From positions 40,793-104,792 of the forward strand of contig JANXBK010000004.1 of assembly GCA_025057595.1 (NCBI GenBank): a stretch of DNA of 64,000 nucleotides. Direction: 5' to 3'. The stretch comes from Thermodesulfovibrio sp. GTDB lineage: Bacteria; Nitrospirota; Thermodesulfovibrionia; Thermodesulfovibrionales; Thermodesulfovibrionaceae. The position numbers and the translations under genes are program-made. The notes below the pieces were generated by a model, which searched no databases, was not told the origin of the DNA, and worked only from the letters and a program-made list of their open reading frames with translations. This document shows, piece after piece, positions 47,097-59,084 of this stretch; within the stretch, counting starts at the first letter, position 1; each line of letters begins with the position of its first letter.

Positions 47097-48266
47097 ATGA
47101 TCTTAAAAAGATATTTACTTGCTCCTGGGCCCACTCCGATACCACCTGAAGTTTTACTAAGTATGGCTATGCCTATTATTCATCATCGTAGCCCAGATTT
47201 TTTACCTATTCTTGATTCAGCAAAAAAAGGGCTTCAATGGATTTATCAAACCAAAAATGATGTTTTAATCTTGTGTAGTACGGGTACAGGTGGAATGGTT
47301 GCTGCAGTAAATAACTTCTTTTCTCCAGGTGAAAAAGTTCTTGTAATAAATGGTGGAAAGTTTGGAGAAAGATGGCTAAAAATAGCTCAATCTTACGGAC
47401 TTGATGTTTTAGAAATATCTGTTGAATGGGGTTATTCAGTTGACATAAATAGAGTTGAAGAAGAATTAAAAAAGAACCCTGATATAAAAGGTGTTTTTGT
47501 TCAAGCAAGTGAAACCTCAACTGGAGTATATCATGATGTAGAAGCAATTGGGAAAATCGTTAAAAACTATGAAGATACTATCTTTATTGTAGATGCAATT
47601 TCGGCTTTACTTGCTCATGATATAAAAACTGATGAATGGAGTATTGATGTCATGATAGGTGGTTCTCAAAAAGGATTTATGCTCCCACCAGGTCTTGCAT
47701 TTATAAGTGTTAGTGAAAAAGCTTGGAGGAGAAACGAGAAATCAAAAATGCCAAGATTTTACTTCAATCTAAAGAAAGAAAGAGAAGCACTTGCTAAAAA
47801 TCAAACTAATTTTACTTCGGCTGTATCATTAATTATAGGACTAAATGAAGCTATAAAACTTATGCAAAAAGAAGGATTAGAAAACATATTTCGTAGACAT
47901 GCAACTCTCTCCTATGCTACTAGAGAGGCGGTAAAAGAACTTGGACTGAGTCTATTTCCAAAAGGAATCCCAAGTAACGCACTGACAGCTATAGAGGCAC
48001 CGGAAGGTATAGATGGACAAGTTATATATAAAACTCTAAGAGAAAAGCATGGAGTTACTGCTGCGGGAGGTCAAGATAAACTTCGTGGAAGAATATTCAG
48101 AATTGCTCATCTTGGATATGCAGATAAATTTGATGTTTTAGTAGGAATTGTCGCATTAGAGATGACTCTAAAAGAGCTCGGTTATCCTGTAAAACTTGGC
48201 AAGGGTGTGGCTAAGGCTGAAGAAATCTTTTATGAGGAGGAAAAAAGTGAAAATTTTAGTAAGTGA
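47097..48266 (+). CDS. Class V aminotransferase (serine/alanine-glyoxylate aminotransferase-like)
   Basis: LAPGPTPIPPEVL, STGTGGMVAAVNN, VDAISALLAHDI, GGSQKGFMLPPGL. Confidence 0.92.
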   Translation: MILKRYLLAPGPTPIPPEVLLSMAMPIIHHRSPDFLPILDSAKKGLQWIYQTKNDVLILCSTGTGGMVAAVNNFFSPGEKVLVINGGKFGERWLKIAQSYGLDVLEISVEWGYSVDINRVEEELKKNPDIKGVFVQASETSTGVYHDVEAIGKIVKNYEDTIFIVDAISALLAHDIKTDEWSIDVMIGGSQKGFMLPPGLAFISVSEKAWRRNEKSKMPRFYFNLKKEREALAKNQTNFTSAVSLIIGLNEAIKLMQKEGLENIFRRHATLSYATREAVKELGLSLFPKGIPSNALTAIEAPEGIDGQVIYKTLREKHGVTAAGGQDKLRGRIFRIAHLGYADKFDVLVGIVALEMTLKELGYPVKLGKGVAKAEEIFYEEEKSENFSK

Positions 48267-49827
48267 TAGTATTTCTCAAAAGGGTATCGAAATTTTAAAA
48301 AAAGCAGGTTTTGAAGTTGATATTAAAATAGGACTTAAACCAGAAGAACTCAAGGAAATAATTGGGGAGTATGATGCTTTAATAATTAGAAGTGCTACTA
48401 AAGTAACTGCTGATATCATAGAGGAAGCTAAAAAACTTAAAGTCATAGGTAGAGCTGGAACAGGCGTTGACAATGTAGACAATATTGCAGCAACTAAAAA
48501 AGGTATTGTTGTAATGAATACTCCAGGAGGAAATACTATAACAACAGCAGAACACACTATTGCTTTAATGTTTTCCCTTGCAAGAAGAATTCCTCAGGCT
48601 TCAGCCTCTGTGAAAGAAGGAAAATGGGAGAGGAAAAAATTTATAGGAGTTGAACTTTATAATAAAACTCTTGGAATTATTGGACTTGGTAGAATTGGGA
48701 CTGAAGTTGCTAAAAGAGCTCAAAGTATTGGTATGAATGTTTTAGCTTATGATCCCTTCTTAAGTGATGAAAGAGCTGAAGAGCTTGGGGTAGTAAAGAC
48801 TGATTTTGAAAGAGTTCTTCGAGAGTCTGATTTTATAACAATTCATACACCTTTAACTTCAGAAACAAAAAATATGATAAATAAAGAAACAATCTCAAAG
48901 ATGAAAGACGGAGTTTACATTATAAACTGTGCTCGTGGTGGAATAGTAAATGAAAAAGATCTCTATGAAGCAATAGAAAGCGGTAAGGTTGCAGGAGCAG
49001 CAGTTGATGTTTTTGAGAAAGAACCACCAGACCCTTCAAATCCGTTAATTTTAAGCGAAAAGGTGATTTGTACACCCCATCTTGGTGCTTCAACTCTGGA
49101 AGCTCAGGAAAATGTGGCTGTTGCAATCGCAGAACAAGTAGTTGACTATCTAATCAATGGAACTATAAGAAATGCTGTAAACTTTCCATCTATCCCCTTT
49201 GATCAAGTCCCTCTTATCAGGCCTTATCTTGTTTTACTTGAAAGAATGGGAAGCTTTGCTTCTCAAATATTTGGCAAAAGCATAAGACAAATTCAAATAG
49301 AGTATCTTGGTGAAGTATCTACACTAAACACTCAAGCTTTGACTGCTGCGGCAGTTAAGGGAGTTTTAGATCCTATTTTAGATAAATCTGTAAACTATGT
49401 AAATGCTCCTGTTATGACTAAAGAAAGAGGCATAGAGGTAAAAGAAATAAAAGGCAAAGATGCTGGAGACTATCAAAGTTTAGTAAAAATTATGTTACTT
49501 TCCAAGGATGATAAAATATCGATTTCAGGCACTCTTTTAAGTAAGAGAGATCCAAGAATTGTTCAGATTGATGATATTCCACTTGAAATAATTCCTGAAG
49601 GAAATATGATATTCATGAAAAATTGGGATCGTCCAGGAGTTATTGGAAACATCGGAACCTTATTAGGACAAAATAATATCAATATAGGACATATGCATTT
49701 TGGTAGAAAGGAAGCTGGAGGTATTGCATTTTCTGTTATAAGTGTCGATACCCCTTTAACAGAAGAGATTGTGGAGAAAATTAAAAAACTTCCAAATGTT
49801 CTTGAAGTTAAACCGGTATATATTTAA
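48247..49827 (+). CDS. serA: D-3-phosphoglycerate dehydrogenase (GTG start)
   Basis: RAGTGVDNVD, LGIIGLGRIGTEVAKRA, INCARGGIVNE, C-terminal ASB and ACT domains. GTG 48247 preceded by gaggagg; the ORF track start 48196 is too early. Confidence 0.96.
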   Translation: MKILVSDSISQKGIEILKKAGFEVDIKIGLKPEELKEIIGEYDALIIRSATKVTADIIEEAKKLKVIGRAGTGVDNVDNIAATKKGIVVMNTPGGNTITTAEHTIALMFSLARRIPQASASVKEGKWERKKFIGVELYNKTLGIIGLGRIGTEVAKRAQSIGMNVLAYDPFLSDERAEELGVVKTDFERVLRESDFITIHTPLTSETKNMINKETISKMKDGVYIINCARGGIVNEKDLYEAIESGKVAGAAVDVFEKEPPDPSNPLILSEKVICTPHLGASTLEAQENVAVAIAEQVVDYLINGTIRNAVNFPSIPFDQVPLIRPYLVLLERMGSFASQIFGKSIRQIQIEYLGEVSTLNTQALTAAAVKGVLDPILDKSVNYVNAPVMTKERGIEVKEIKGKDAGDYQSLVKIMLLSKDDKISISGTLLSKRDPRIVQIDDIPLEIIPEGNMIFMKNWDRPGVIGNIGTLLGQNNINIGHMHFGRKEAGGIAFSVISVDTPLTEEIVEKIKKLPNVLEVKPVYI

Positions 49828-49841
49828 TTTCAAAGGAGTAA

Positions 49842-51746
<1,905 letters not shown>

Positions 51747-51750
<4 letters not shown>

Positions 51751-52661
51751 AGAAAGAATTGAACAATATATCTTACCGCTAAATAAACTATTAAAATACT
51801 AAGAATAAGTTTTATATATCTTTGAGGGACATGTTTTTGAGCTCTTGCACCAAGATATATTCCTACCATGCCTCCTATTCCAAAAAGTAACCCAAGTAAC
51901 CAATCAGGAGATGTTTGAAGCCCTTCAGGCGAAGGAAGTATTGCATAGTAAATTACACCAAATACAGAAGCTGTAGCGGTTCCCATTAAACAGGCTCCCG
52001 CAATACTGTGCACAGGAAGCTTAAAAAATGTTACTAAAAAAGGTGACATAATAGCTCCACCACCAATTCCATAGGCTCCTCCAATTACTCCTATCACAAA
52101 GGCTAAAATAAAAACCCATATAGTATTGAAAGAAAATCGCTCTCCCCAAAACTCATAATCTGTCCTTTTAAGGGAAAAGGAAATAGCTTTTACTGTGGCT
52201 TCTTTTGTTAATTTCTGTTCAAATTTTTTTTGTGCTTCAGCTTTCTTCTTTTTTACTGCATCAAGAAAAAGTCTTGTTCCTATATAAAGTAAAACTAATC
52301 CAACAAAGAATTTAAAAGATTTTGGATCGGGAAGAATTGTTATTCTAATATAATAACCAATAATTATTCCAGGAACTGTTCCTACAATAATAACCCAGGC
52401 TAAGGGCCAGGGAATTCTTTTTTCTTTATGGTATCTATAAACTCCTGAAGGTATTGCCACTACATTATAGATAAAATTTGTACCACTTACTCCGGGAGAG
52501 GTATAATTAAGAACACTCACTTGAAAAGGAAGAAGTAGGAAAGCACCTGAAACTCCTCCCATTGAAGTAAAAAAAGAGATTATAAAAGCAACTAAAGGAG
52601 GAATTAATATATTAGTAGTAACGCCAGAAGTTGGAAAAGTATATACAAGAAAGTCTAACAT
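51747..52661 (-). CDS. TauE/SafE family sulfite exporter-like permease
   Basis: Multi-TM, GGVSGAFLLLPFQ, GVIGGAYGIGGGAIMSPFL. Confidence 0.92.
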
Positions 52662-52726
52662 AGTAGTTTATAACTGCTTTAAAAATTCTTTGTAAAATTA
52701 AAATATTTTATCAATAAATAAAAAAT

Positions 52727-52975
52727 TTATTTTTGAATTAGCTCCTCAATCAGGATATTTCTTATTCTATCTTCAGAAGGCAAGGGAAATCCTGAATGTT
52801 TTAATTTTCCATTTATAAGTAATCCTGGAGTTAGTTGAGTATATTTGAAAATTTCTTTCATATCCTTAATATGCACAATATCAGCTTGAATTCCCAGTTG
52901 AGCTACAACTTTTTTAACTGTTTCCCCGAGTTTATAACAGTTTGCACAACCAGGACCTAAAATTTTAATCTCCAT
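52727..52975 (-). CDS. Small thioredoxin-fold (redox-active disulfide 2) protein
   Basis: MEIKILGPGCANCYKLGETVKKV, TPGLLINGKL; likely start 52975. Confidence 0.92.
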   Translation of the reverse strand: MEIKILGPGCANCYKLGETVKKVVAQLGIQADIVHIKDMKEIFKYTQLTPGLLINGKLKHSGFPLPSEDRIRNILIEELIQK

Positions 52976-53003
52976 GTTAACCTCCAATAAAAATTTTTTA
53001 TAT

Positions 53004-54797
53004 TTACTTTGCTCTTAAAAACTCTATCAATTTTTCTATTGAGTCAATTGGTTCGAATTTTTTTGACTCAAGTGATGGAATAATAAATCCTTTATTTTCT
53101 TTTTGATAGGATAGAACTGTAAAAGGTATATTTAGTTTAATTGCTGCTTTAGCAATTTCAGAGGATGCTGGTGTATAAACTTTTAAGGTAAGTAGATCAA
53201 AAAAAGCAAGCGTAGCTTTAACATAAAAGGGAGACAGATATGCAGAGGCTACATTTGAAAAAGCTTTCAAAGCTTTTTCAGCATAGCTTTTAAATATTTT
53301 CTCTTCGGTGATAGCATAGAGTTTTAAAAGATTTATGATCATAATAGAATTTGAGGAGGGATAAAAGTTATCATGAATATTTTTTTGTTTTACTGCCGCG
53401 ACTCTTTCAGAAGACTCATAAAATCCTCCATATTTTTCATCCCAAAGTTCTGAAATTGCTAAATACATAATTTCTTTAGCCTTTTCAATATATTTTTCAT
53501 CAGCTGTAATCTCATAGGCTGAAATAAGAGATAAAATTAAGTAAGAGTAGTCACTTAGGAGAGCTTCGATATCTCTTCTTCTGTAAAGTTTTTGATTTAT
53601 ATAAAGTTTATTTATTGTATTTTGTAAAGCTGATATTGCTATATGTAAGAAGTTTTTATTACCTGTAACTTTGTATGCCTTCATTAATGCTTCTGAGCTT
53701 ATACCATTGACAAAACAGTAGTGAGTTTTATCTATCTCAGGAGTTTTTCTATTTCCTCTATAGATTAATAATTTTTTTCTTATTTGATTTATCAAATTTC
53801 TGTCTCTTCCAACAAGAATAAATCTATCATCTATCATTGCTTCTGTATCAACTAAAACAATCGTCATATCTGAAATTTCTCTTAACTCTTCTTCTTTCCA
53901 TGTATAATAAAAACTATCACAGTGCTGACTTGAATAGAAGATTTTTTCTTCTGGTGAATATAAAAATTTTATTAAATAATCTATAGTTTCTAATGCTATC
54001 TCTCTATAGAAATTATCCTTAAGGAGGGTGTAAGCATCAAGATAGTTTATTACATGCCAAGCATTATCTATAGCAAGTTTTTCAAAATCTGGAACATACC
54101 AAGCTTTATCTTTACAATATCTATGAAATCCTCCTTCAATATGATCATATATTCCTCCTAAAACCATTCCTTTTAATGTTTTCTCAATAGCTTCTTTTAT
54201 CCAAGGTTTAGGTCTAATCCAATATCTCCATAAAAGTAAATCTATATGAGAAAAAATTGGAAACTTTGGTATTTTCTTAAATCCACCGTTTTCAAAATCC
54301 ATCTCCCTTATAATTTCTTCTTCGGGATTTTGAAGAATCTCTTCTCTGATTTCACCTGGTAGAATCTCAGAAGGCTTTATTGCTTCCATAATATTTTGAG
54401 CTCTTCTAAAAATTTTTTCTTTACTTGTATTGTAAAGCTCCAATGTCTTCTCAAGCATTGTCTTAAAATGTTCTTTACCTTTTGAAACATATCCTAAAAA
54501 AGAAAAAGGCTTTCCTTCAGAAGTTAAAAATATATTTAAAGGTAATCCACTGCCCTGTCCTACTATGTAAGATGCTTTTTGATAAAAAGAGTTTATATCT
54601 GGTCTGTCATCTACATCCACTAAAATCGGAACAAATTTTTCATTAATAAAATCTACTATATCAATAGATTGTAAACAGTCTTCTTCAAAATTTTTACAGT
54701 AACAACTCCATTTAGCAGTTAAATGTAAAAACACAGGTTTGTCTTGCTGCTGAGCTATACTGAAACTTTCTTCTGAATAAGACATCCATTTAATCAT
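53004..54797 (-). CDS. YyaL/DUF255 thioredoxin-domain protein
   Basis: HLTAKWSCYCKNFEEDCLQ, FVPILVDVDDRPDI, GGIYDHIEGGFHRYCKDKAWYVPDFEKL. Confidence 0.92.
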   Translation of the reverse strand: MIKWMSYSEESFSIAQQQDKPVFLHLTAKWSCYCKNFEEDCLQSIDIVDFINEKFVPILVDVDDRPDINSFYQKASYIVGQGSGLPLNIFLTSEGKPFSFLGYVSKGKEHFKTMLEKTLELYNTSKEKIFRRAQNIMEAIKPSEILPGEIREEILQNPEEEIIREMDFENGGFKKIPKFPIFSHIDLLLWRYWIRPKPWIKEAIEKTLKGMVLGGIYDHIEGGFHRYCKDKAWYVPDFEKLAIDNAWHVINYLDAYTLLKDNFYREIALETIDYLIKFLYSPEEKIFYSSQHCDSFYYTWKEEELREISDMTIVLVDTEAMIDDRFILVGRDRNLINQIRKKLLIYRGNRKTPEIDKTHYCFVNGISSEALMKAYKVTGNKNFLHIAISALQNTINKLYINQKLYRRRDIEALLSDYSYLILSLISAYEITADEKYIEKAKEIMYLAISELWDEKYGGFYESSERVAAVKQKNIHDNFYPSSNSIMIINLLKLYAITEEKIFKSYAEKALKAFSNVASAYLSPFYVKATLAFFDLLTLKVYTPASSEIAKAAIKLNIPFTVLSYQKENKGFIIPSLESKKFEPIDSIEKLIEFLRAK

Positions 54798-54808
54798 TTT
54801 CTTTCTCC

Positions 54809-55435
54809 CTATTTTTTTACTTTTTCTATAAATTTTTTAACAACTTCAAGATTTTTTTTACCTTTATAAAGCTCTACTCCACTGCAAACATCTACAGCAT
54901 AAGGTGAAACTTTTATTATAGCTTCTTCAATATTGAAGATATTCAGTCCACCTGAAAGCACTACTTTGCCGAGTTCTTTTGCTGCCTTAGCAACTTCCCA
55001 ATTAAAAGTTTTCCCAGTTCCACCATATTTATTTGTAGAAAAACTATCAATAAGAAAAGCTGTGACTTTGTAATCGGGTAAAACCTCATACAGGAGTTTT
55101 CCATTTGGAAGCCTTCCAGAGTTATCAACCCTAAAGGCTTTTATCACTCTTGGAAATAACTCACAAAACTCAGGTGTTTCATCTCCATGTAGTTGCACTG
55201 TGTCAATCCCTGTTTTATAAATTATTTCCTTTATTTTTTCCTCTTTTTCATTTACAAAAACTCCAACTGCATTAACAAAAGGAGGAAGATGTCTGATAAT
55301 CTCCTTAGCTTTTTCAGGAGTGATAAATCTCGGACTTTTCTCATAAAATATAAAACCTAATGCATCTGCTCCTGCTTCAGCTGCAAAGATTGCATCTTCT
55401 ATATTTGTTATTCCACAGATTTTAACTCTAACCAT
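54809..55435 (-). CDS. trpF: Phosphoribosylanthranilate isomerase
   Basis: [40 protein letters not shown]; start revised to M at 55435. Confidence 0.95.
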   Translation of the reverse strand: MVRVKICGITNIEDAIFAAEAGADALGFIFYEKSPRFITPEKAKEIIRHLPPFVNAVGVFVNEKEEKIKEIIYKTGIDTVQLHGDETPEFCELFPRVIKAFRVDNSGRLPNGKLLYEVLPDYKVTAFLIDSFSTNKYGGTGKTFNWEVAKAAKELGKVVLSGGLNIFNIEEAIIKVSPYAVDVCSGVELYKGKKNLEVVKKFIEKVKK

Positions 55436-56418
55436 CTCTTTATCTCTCCATGTACAATTTGAGGTGTTATATTTTTCATGCATCTATGATCCTTACAGTA
55501 TCTTTTAAAACAAGGACTACAACTTTCATTTGATTTTATTATAAGATGTCCCTCACCAAAAGGTCCTGTTCTTACAGGATCAGTTGGTCCAAATAGAGCA
55601 ACAACTTTTTTACCACAAGCAACTGCAAGATGCATTGCTCCCGTATCTGGAGAGATAACAAAAAATGAGTTTTCAAAAACAGCAATAAGCTCTCTTAGAG
55701 AGGTTTTTCCTGCATAGGAGATCGCTTTTCCTTTTGAAGCCTTCTCTATCTTTGTTGCATCTGAAATATCTGAGTTTGAGCCAACAAGGATAAAGTTATA
55801 AGGAAGTAAATCTATTAGTTCAATAAAGTAAGAAAGAGGCCAGTTTTTTGACTGCCACCTTGCGGAGATAACTATAACTACGAAGTCCTTATAATTACTT
55901 AGCCAATTGGGTTGAATAGAAGCAGGTAAAGGAAACTTAACAGAGTTTACTTTACATCCTATATTTTTTGCAATATCAAGATATCTCATTACAGCATGCT
56001 TATTTAGAGGGGAAGAAAACTTTTTATTATAAAAAATAGGACTTAACTCTCTTCCTTCTGTAAATCCTATTTTTAAAGATGCTTCTGTAAATGAGGTAAT
56101 AAGTCCGCTCCGAAATAATCCTTGCAAATCAAAAACTATATCGTATTTTTCTCTTCTAAGTCGTTTTCTTAACGATACTAAATCTTTAATTGTATTTAAA
56201 GAATTTTTCAGATTTTTCCATTTACTTTTGTCAATTATAAATATCTTTTCAACAAGAGGATGGCAACATAAAAGATCCTCAAACTCTTTTGCAACAACCC
56301 AGTGAATTCTTACATAAGGAAAGTTTTCCTTTAGGGTATTTGCAAAAGCTAAAGAGTGAACAATATCTCCTAAGGAACTTGGTTTAACTATTAAGACTTT
56401 TTCAACTTTCTTAAGCAT
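55408..56418 (-). CDS. Glycosyltransferase family 9 (LPS heptosyltransferase)
   Basis: [41 protein letters not shown]. Confidence 0.92.
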   Translation of the reverse strand: MLKKVEKVLIVKPSSLGDIVHSLAFANTLKENFPYVRIHWVVAKEFEDLLCCHPLVEKIFIIDKSKWKNLKNSLNTIKDLVSLRKRLRREKYDIVFDLQGLFRSGLITSFTEASLKIGFTEGRELSPIFYNKKFSSPLNKHAVMRYLDIAKNIGCKVNSVKFPLPASIQPNWLSNYKDFVVIVISARWQSKNWPLSYFIELIDLLPYNFILVGSNSDISDATKIEKASKGKAISYAGKTSLRELIAVFENSFFVISPDTGAMHLAVACGKKVVALFGPTDPVRTGPFGEGHLIIKSNESCSPCFKRYCKDHRCMKNITPQIVHGEIKRWLELKSVE

Positions 56419-57850
56419 TTACGCTTCTTTTTATGATTTCAATAACTTCTTTAAGATTTCTCGCATCTTTTCCTATCTGGACTCCCTTTGCTCCTATCAT
56501 TTCAGCCATCTTTAAATCTGTTTCTTTATCGCCTACAACAAAGGATTGTTTAAAATCAATTTTGTATTTATACCTTGCTAAAATAGCCATTGCAGGATTA
56601 GGCTTTCTACAAAAACATCCTTCATCTGGATGATGTGGACAGTAAAAGAAGTCATCAAAGCCATATTTTTCTATAAAATATCTATTTACCTCATTAACAA
56701 AATCCTCTCTTATTAATCCTCTAGCAATACCCGATTGATTTGTAACACCTATAAGTAAAAATCCTAAATCTTTGAGCTTTTTCAATTGCTCTACTTCAGG
56801 ATAAACTTCAAAATCTTTCCAATTACTAAGATAATTTGCATCTTTACAGAGTGTTCCATCTCTGTCAAAAAATATAGCTTTGCTCTTGGGAAGAATATCC
56901 TCTAAAGCATTCCATACCTCATCAACATCTATAGTTTTCATACATTTTATGTCAGAGCAACTTCTTTTAAAACAAGGGCTACAATTAACTGTAGATTTCA
57001 CAACTCTGCCTGTTCCTTTTGGAGGTCCTGTTAAATCTGGAGAGGTTGAGCCAAATATGGCTACTAAGGGTGTTCCTGTGGCATAACCTATGTGCATCAC
57101 ACCTGAATCGTTACATAAAAGAAGATCGCACTCTGAAATAATCGAGATTAATTCAGAGAGAGATGTTTTACCTGTTAAATCAACTACAGCTTCGTGTGTA
57201 AAATTAATACTTTCACCTTTTTCACCAACTAATATGACAGAACCATATCTTTCAATAAATTTCTCAATAATCTTGATAAATTTTTCAGTCTCCCATCTTT
57301 TTGTTATCCCATATTTTGCACCTACTGCTACCGCAAGAATAGGAGATCTCAGACTATTAAGTTTTTGTCTTGCTTTAATTTTCTCTTCTAATGGAATATT
57401 CAAGAAGGGAAAACCTGGTTTAAGTGATGGATTAAATTTTTTTGGTATTTCAAAAAAATAGTCTATATGATGAATTTTTCTGTCTTGTTTTTTATAGGAA
57501 ATTGAATGAGTAAGAAGAAATCCTCTTAAATCTCTTGCATATCCTACTCTTTCCGGAATTCTTGCTAATGCGGTTATTAGTGCTGCATCAAAGGCATTTT
57601 GAAGAAGATAAGCTCTTTTAAAACCTTTTTCTCTTAAATCTTTAATAAGTTTGATTTTATTGTTAATACCATTTTTATAGATAATTAACTCATTAATAGA
57701 GTTTTCCCATTTAAATATTTCAGATACTTTATCTTTTAGAAGAATTGAAATGTTTGCCTCAGGATGTAGTTTTCTTATACCTCTGATTGCTGGAATACTC
57801 ATAATGCAGTCTCCAACCCAATTTACTCCCCGAATCAATATTTTTTCCAT
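56411..57850 (-). CDS. LPS heptosyltransferase II fused to GmhB-like HAD phosphatase
   Basis: N-terminal RGVNWVGDCIMSIPAIRGI and CNDSGVMHIGYATGTPLVAIFGSTSP; C-terminal KAIFFDRDGTLCKDANYL...GVTNQSGIARG...CPHHPDEGCFCRKPNP...VVGDKETDLKMAE. Confidence 0.94.
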   Translation of the reverse strand: MEKILIRGVNWVGDCIMSIPAIRGIRKLHPEANISILLKDKVSEIFKWENSINELIIYKNGINNKIKLIKDLREKGFKRAYLLQNAFDAALITALARIPERVGYARDLRGFLLTHSISYKKQDRKIHHIDYFFEIPKKFNPSLKPGFPFLNIPLEEKIKARQKLNSLRSPILAVAVGAKYGITKRWETEKFIKIIEKFIERYGSVILVGEKGESINFTHEAVVDLTGKTSLSELISIISECDLLLCNDSGVMHIGYATGTPLVAIFGSTSPDLTGPPKGTGRVVKSTVNCSPCFKRSCSDIKCMKTIDVDEVWNALEDILPKSKAIFFDRDGTLCKDANYLSNWKDFEVYPEVEQLKKLKDLGFLLIGVTNQSGIARGLIREDFVNEVNRYFIEKYGFDDFFYCPHHPDEGCFCRKPNPAMAILARYKYKIDFKQSFVVGDKETDLKMAEMIGAKGVQIGKDARNLKEVIEIIKRSVNA

Positions 57851-57902
57851 AACTGTATTTTAAGTCTATTTATGCAGAGGTTTCAAATGGTATAATTAAA
57901 AA

Positions 57903-58142
57903 ATGCCACCGCGAACTTATTTAAAATTAGGCGATAAGGTAAAACATATTAGATACTCCTCATGGGGGATTGGTGAGGTTATTGAGGAAAAAAACTCGTT
58001 TTTACCTGGAGGAGTCTGTTTTGTAAAGATAATTTTTGAAGATGGAGTTGAAAGACTTTTTATAAATAACTTTGATCATGAAATGTGTTGTTACTATACT
58101 GGAATAAGACTTATTACAGAGTTTAATATCTGGGAGAGTTAG
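57903..58142 (+). CDS. DUF3553-like small protein
   Basis: LGDKVKHIRYSSWGIGEVIEE...VKIIFEDGVERLFINNFDHEMCCYY. Confidence 0.65.
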   Translation: MPPRTYLKLGDKVKHIRYSSWGIGEVIEEKNSFLPGGVCFVKIIFEDGVERLFINNFDHEMCCYYTGIRLITEFNIWES

Positions 58143-59069
58143 TTGGTTGTTGCCTGTAAAAATTTATATAAAACCTTTAAACTAAGAAAACTACTAATTC
58201 CTGCTGTTGAAGATTTCAATTTAGAGATAGACAAGCCAGATTTTACTGCAATTGTTGGAGAAAGTGGTTCTGGAAAATCTACAGTTGCAAGACTTTTATT
58301 AAGACTCTTAAAACCTGATAATGGGCTTATTTTTTTTAAAGGCAAAGATATATGGAATTTAAAGAAAGAAGAATTAAAACAATACAGAAGAACAGTTCAA
58401 GTTATTTTTCAAGATCCCTATATGTCCTTAAATCCAAGAATGAGAATATATGAAATTCTTGAGGAACCTCTTAAAATTCATCACAAGATTCCGAAAAATT
58501 CAATTAAAGAAAAGGTAATCAATGCACTAAATCTTGTGCAAATTGATGAAAGACATTTGTATAATTATCCCCATCAGTTAAGTGGTGGGCAAAGACAAAG
58601 AGTTGCAATTGCCAGAGCGTTAATATTAGAACCGGAAATTTTAATAGCAGATGAGCCCTTATCATCTCTTGATGTATCTCTCCAAGCTACTATTATAGAT
58701 TTGATTGAAAACCTAAGAAAAATAAAAAAATTTGGAATACTCTTTATAACTCACGATTTAAACTTAGTTAAAGCTATATGTAAAAAAGTAGTTGTTATGC
58801 ATCTTGGAAGAGTGGTTGAAGAAGCCTCTACATCTGAGATATTTAAAAATCCGCTACACCCCTATACTCAACTTTTGATTAAAAGCATTCCCGGATTTCA
58901 CAGAAGAGATAGAACCAAAGTAGTAAAAACATACTTAAACGAAGTCAATCCATGGATAATAGAAGGTTGTAGATTTTATCCAAGGTGTGAATATAAAATG
59001 CCAATTTGTAAAGAATATCCCTCACTTAGACAGATAAATGGTAGAAAATTGAGATGTTTTCTCTACTAA
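58143..59069 (+). CDS. Oligopeptide/dipeptide ABC transporter ATP-binding protein (DppF/OppF-like), TTG start
   Basis: GESGSGKSTVARLLLRL, LSGGQRQRVAIARAL, C-terminal oligo_HPY region EGCRFYPRCEYKMPICKEYPSL. Confidence 0.93.
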   Translation: MVVACKNLYKTFKLRKLLIPAVEDFNLEIDKPDFTAIVGESGSGKSTVARLLLRLLKPDNGLIFFKGKDIWNLKKEELKQYRRTVQVIFQDPYMSLNPRMRIYEILEEPLKIHHKIPKNSIKEKVINALNLVQIDERHLYNYPHQLSGGQRQRVAIARALILEPEILIADEPLSSLDVSLQATIIDLIENLRKIKKFGILFITHDLNLVKAICKKVVVMHLGRVVEEASTSEIFKNPLHPYTQLLIKSIPGFHRRDRTKVVKTYLNEVNPWIIEGCRFYPRCEYKMPICKEYPSLRQINGRKLRCFLY

Positions 59070-59084
59070 ACTATTTATAAGAAG

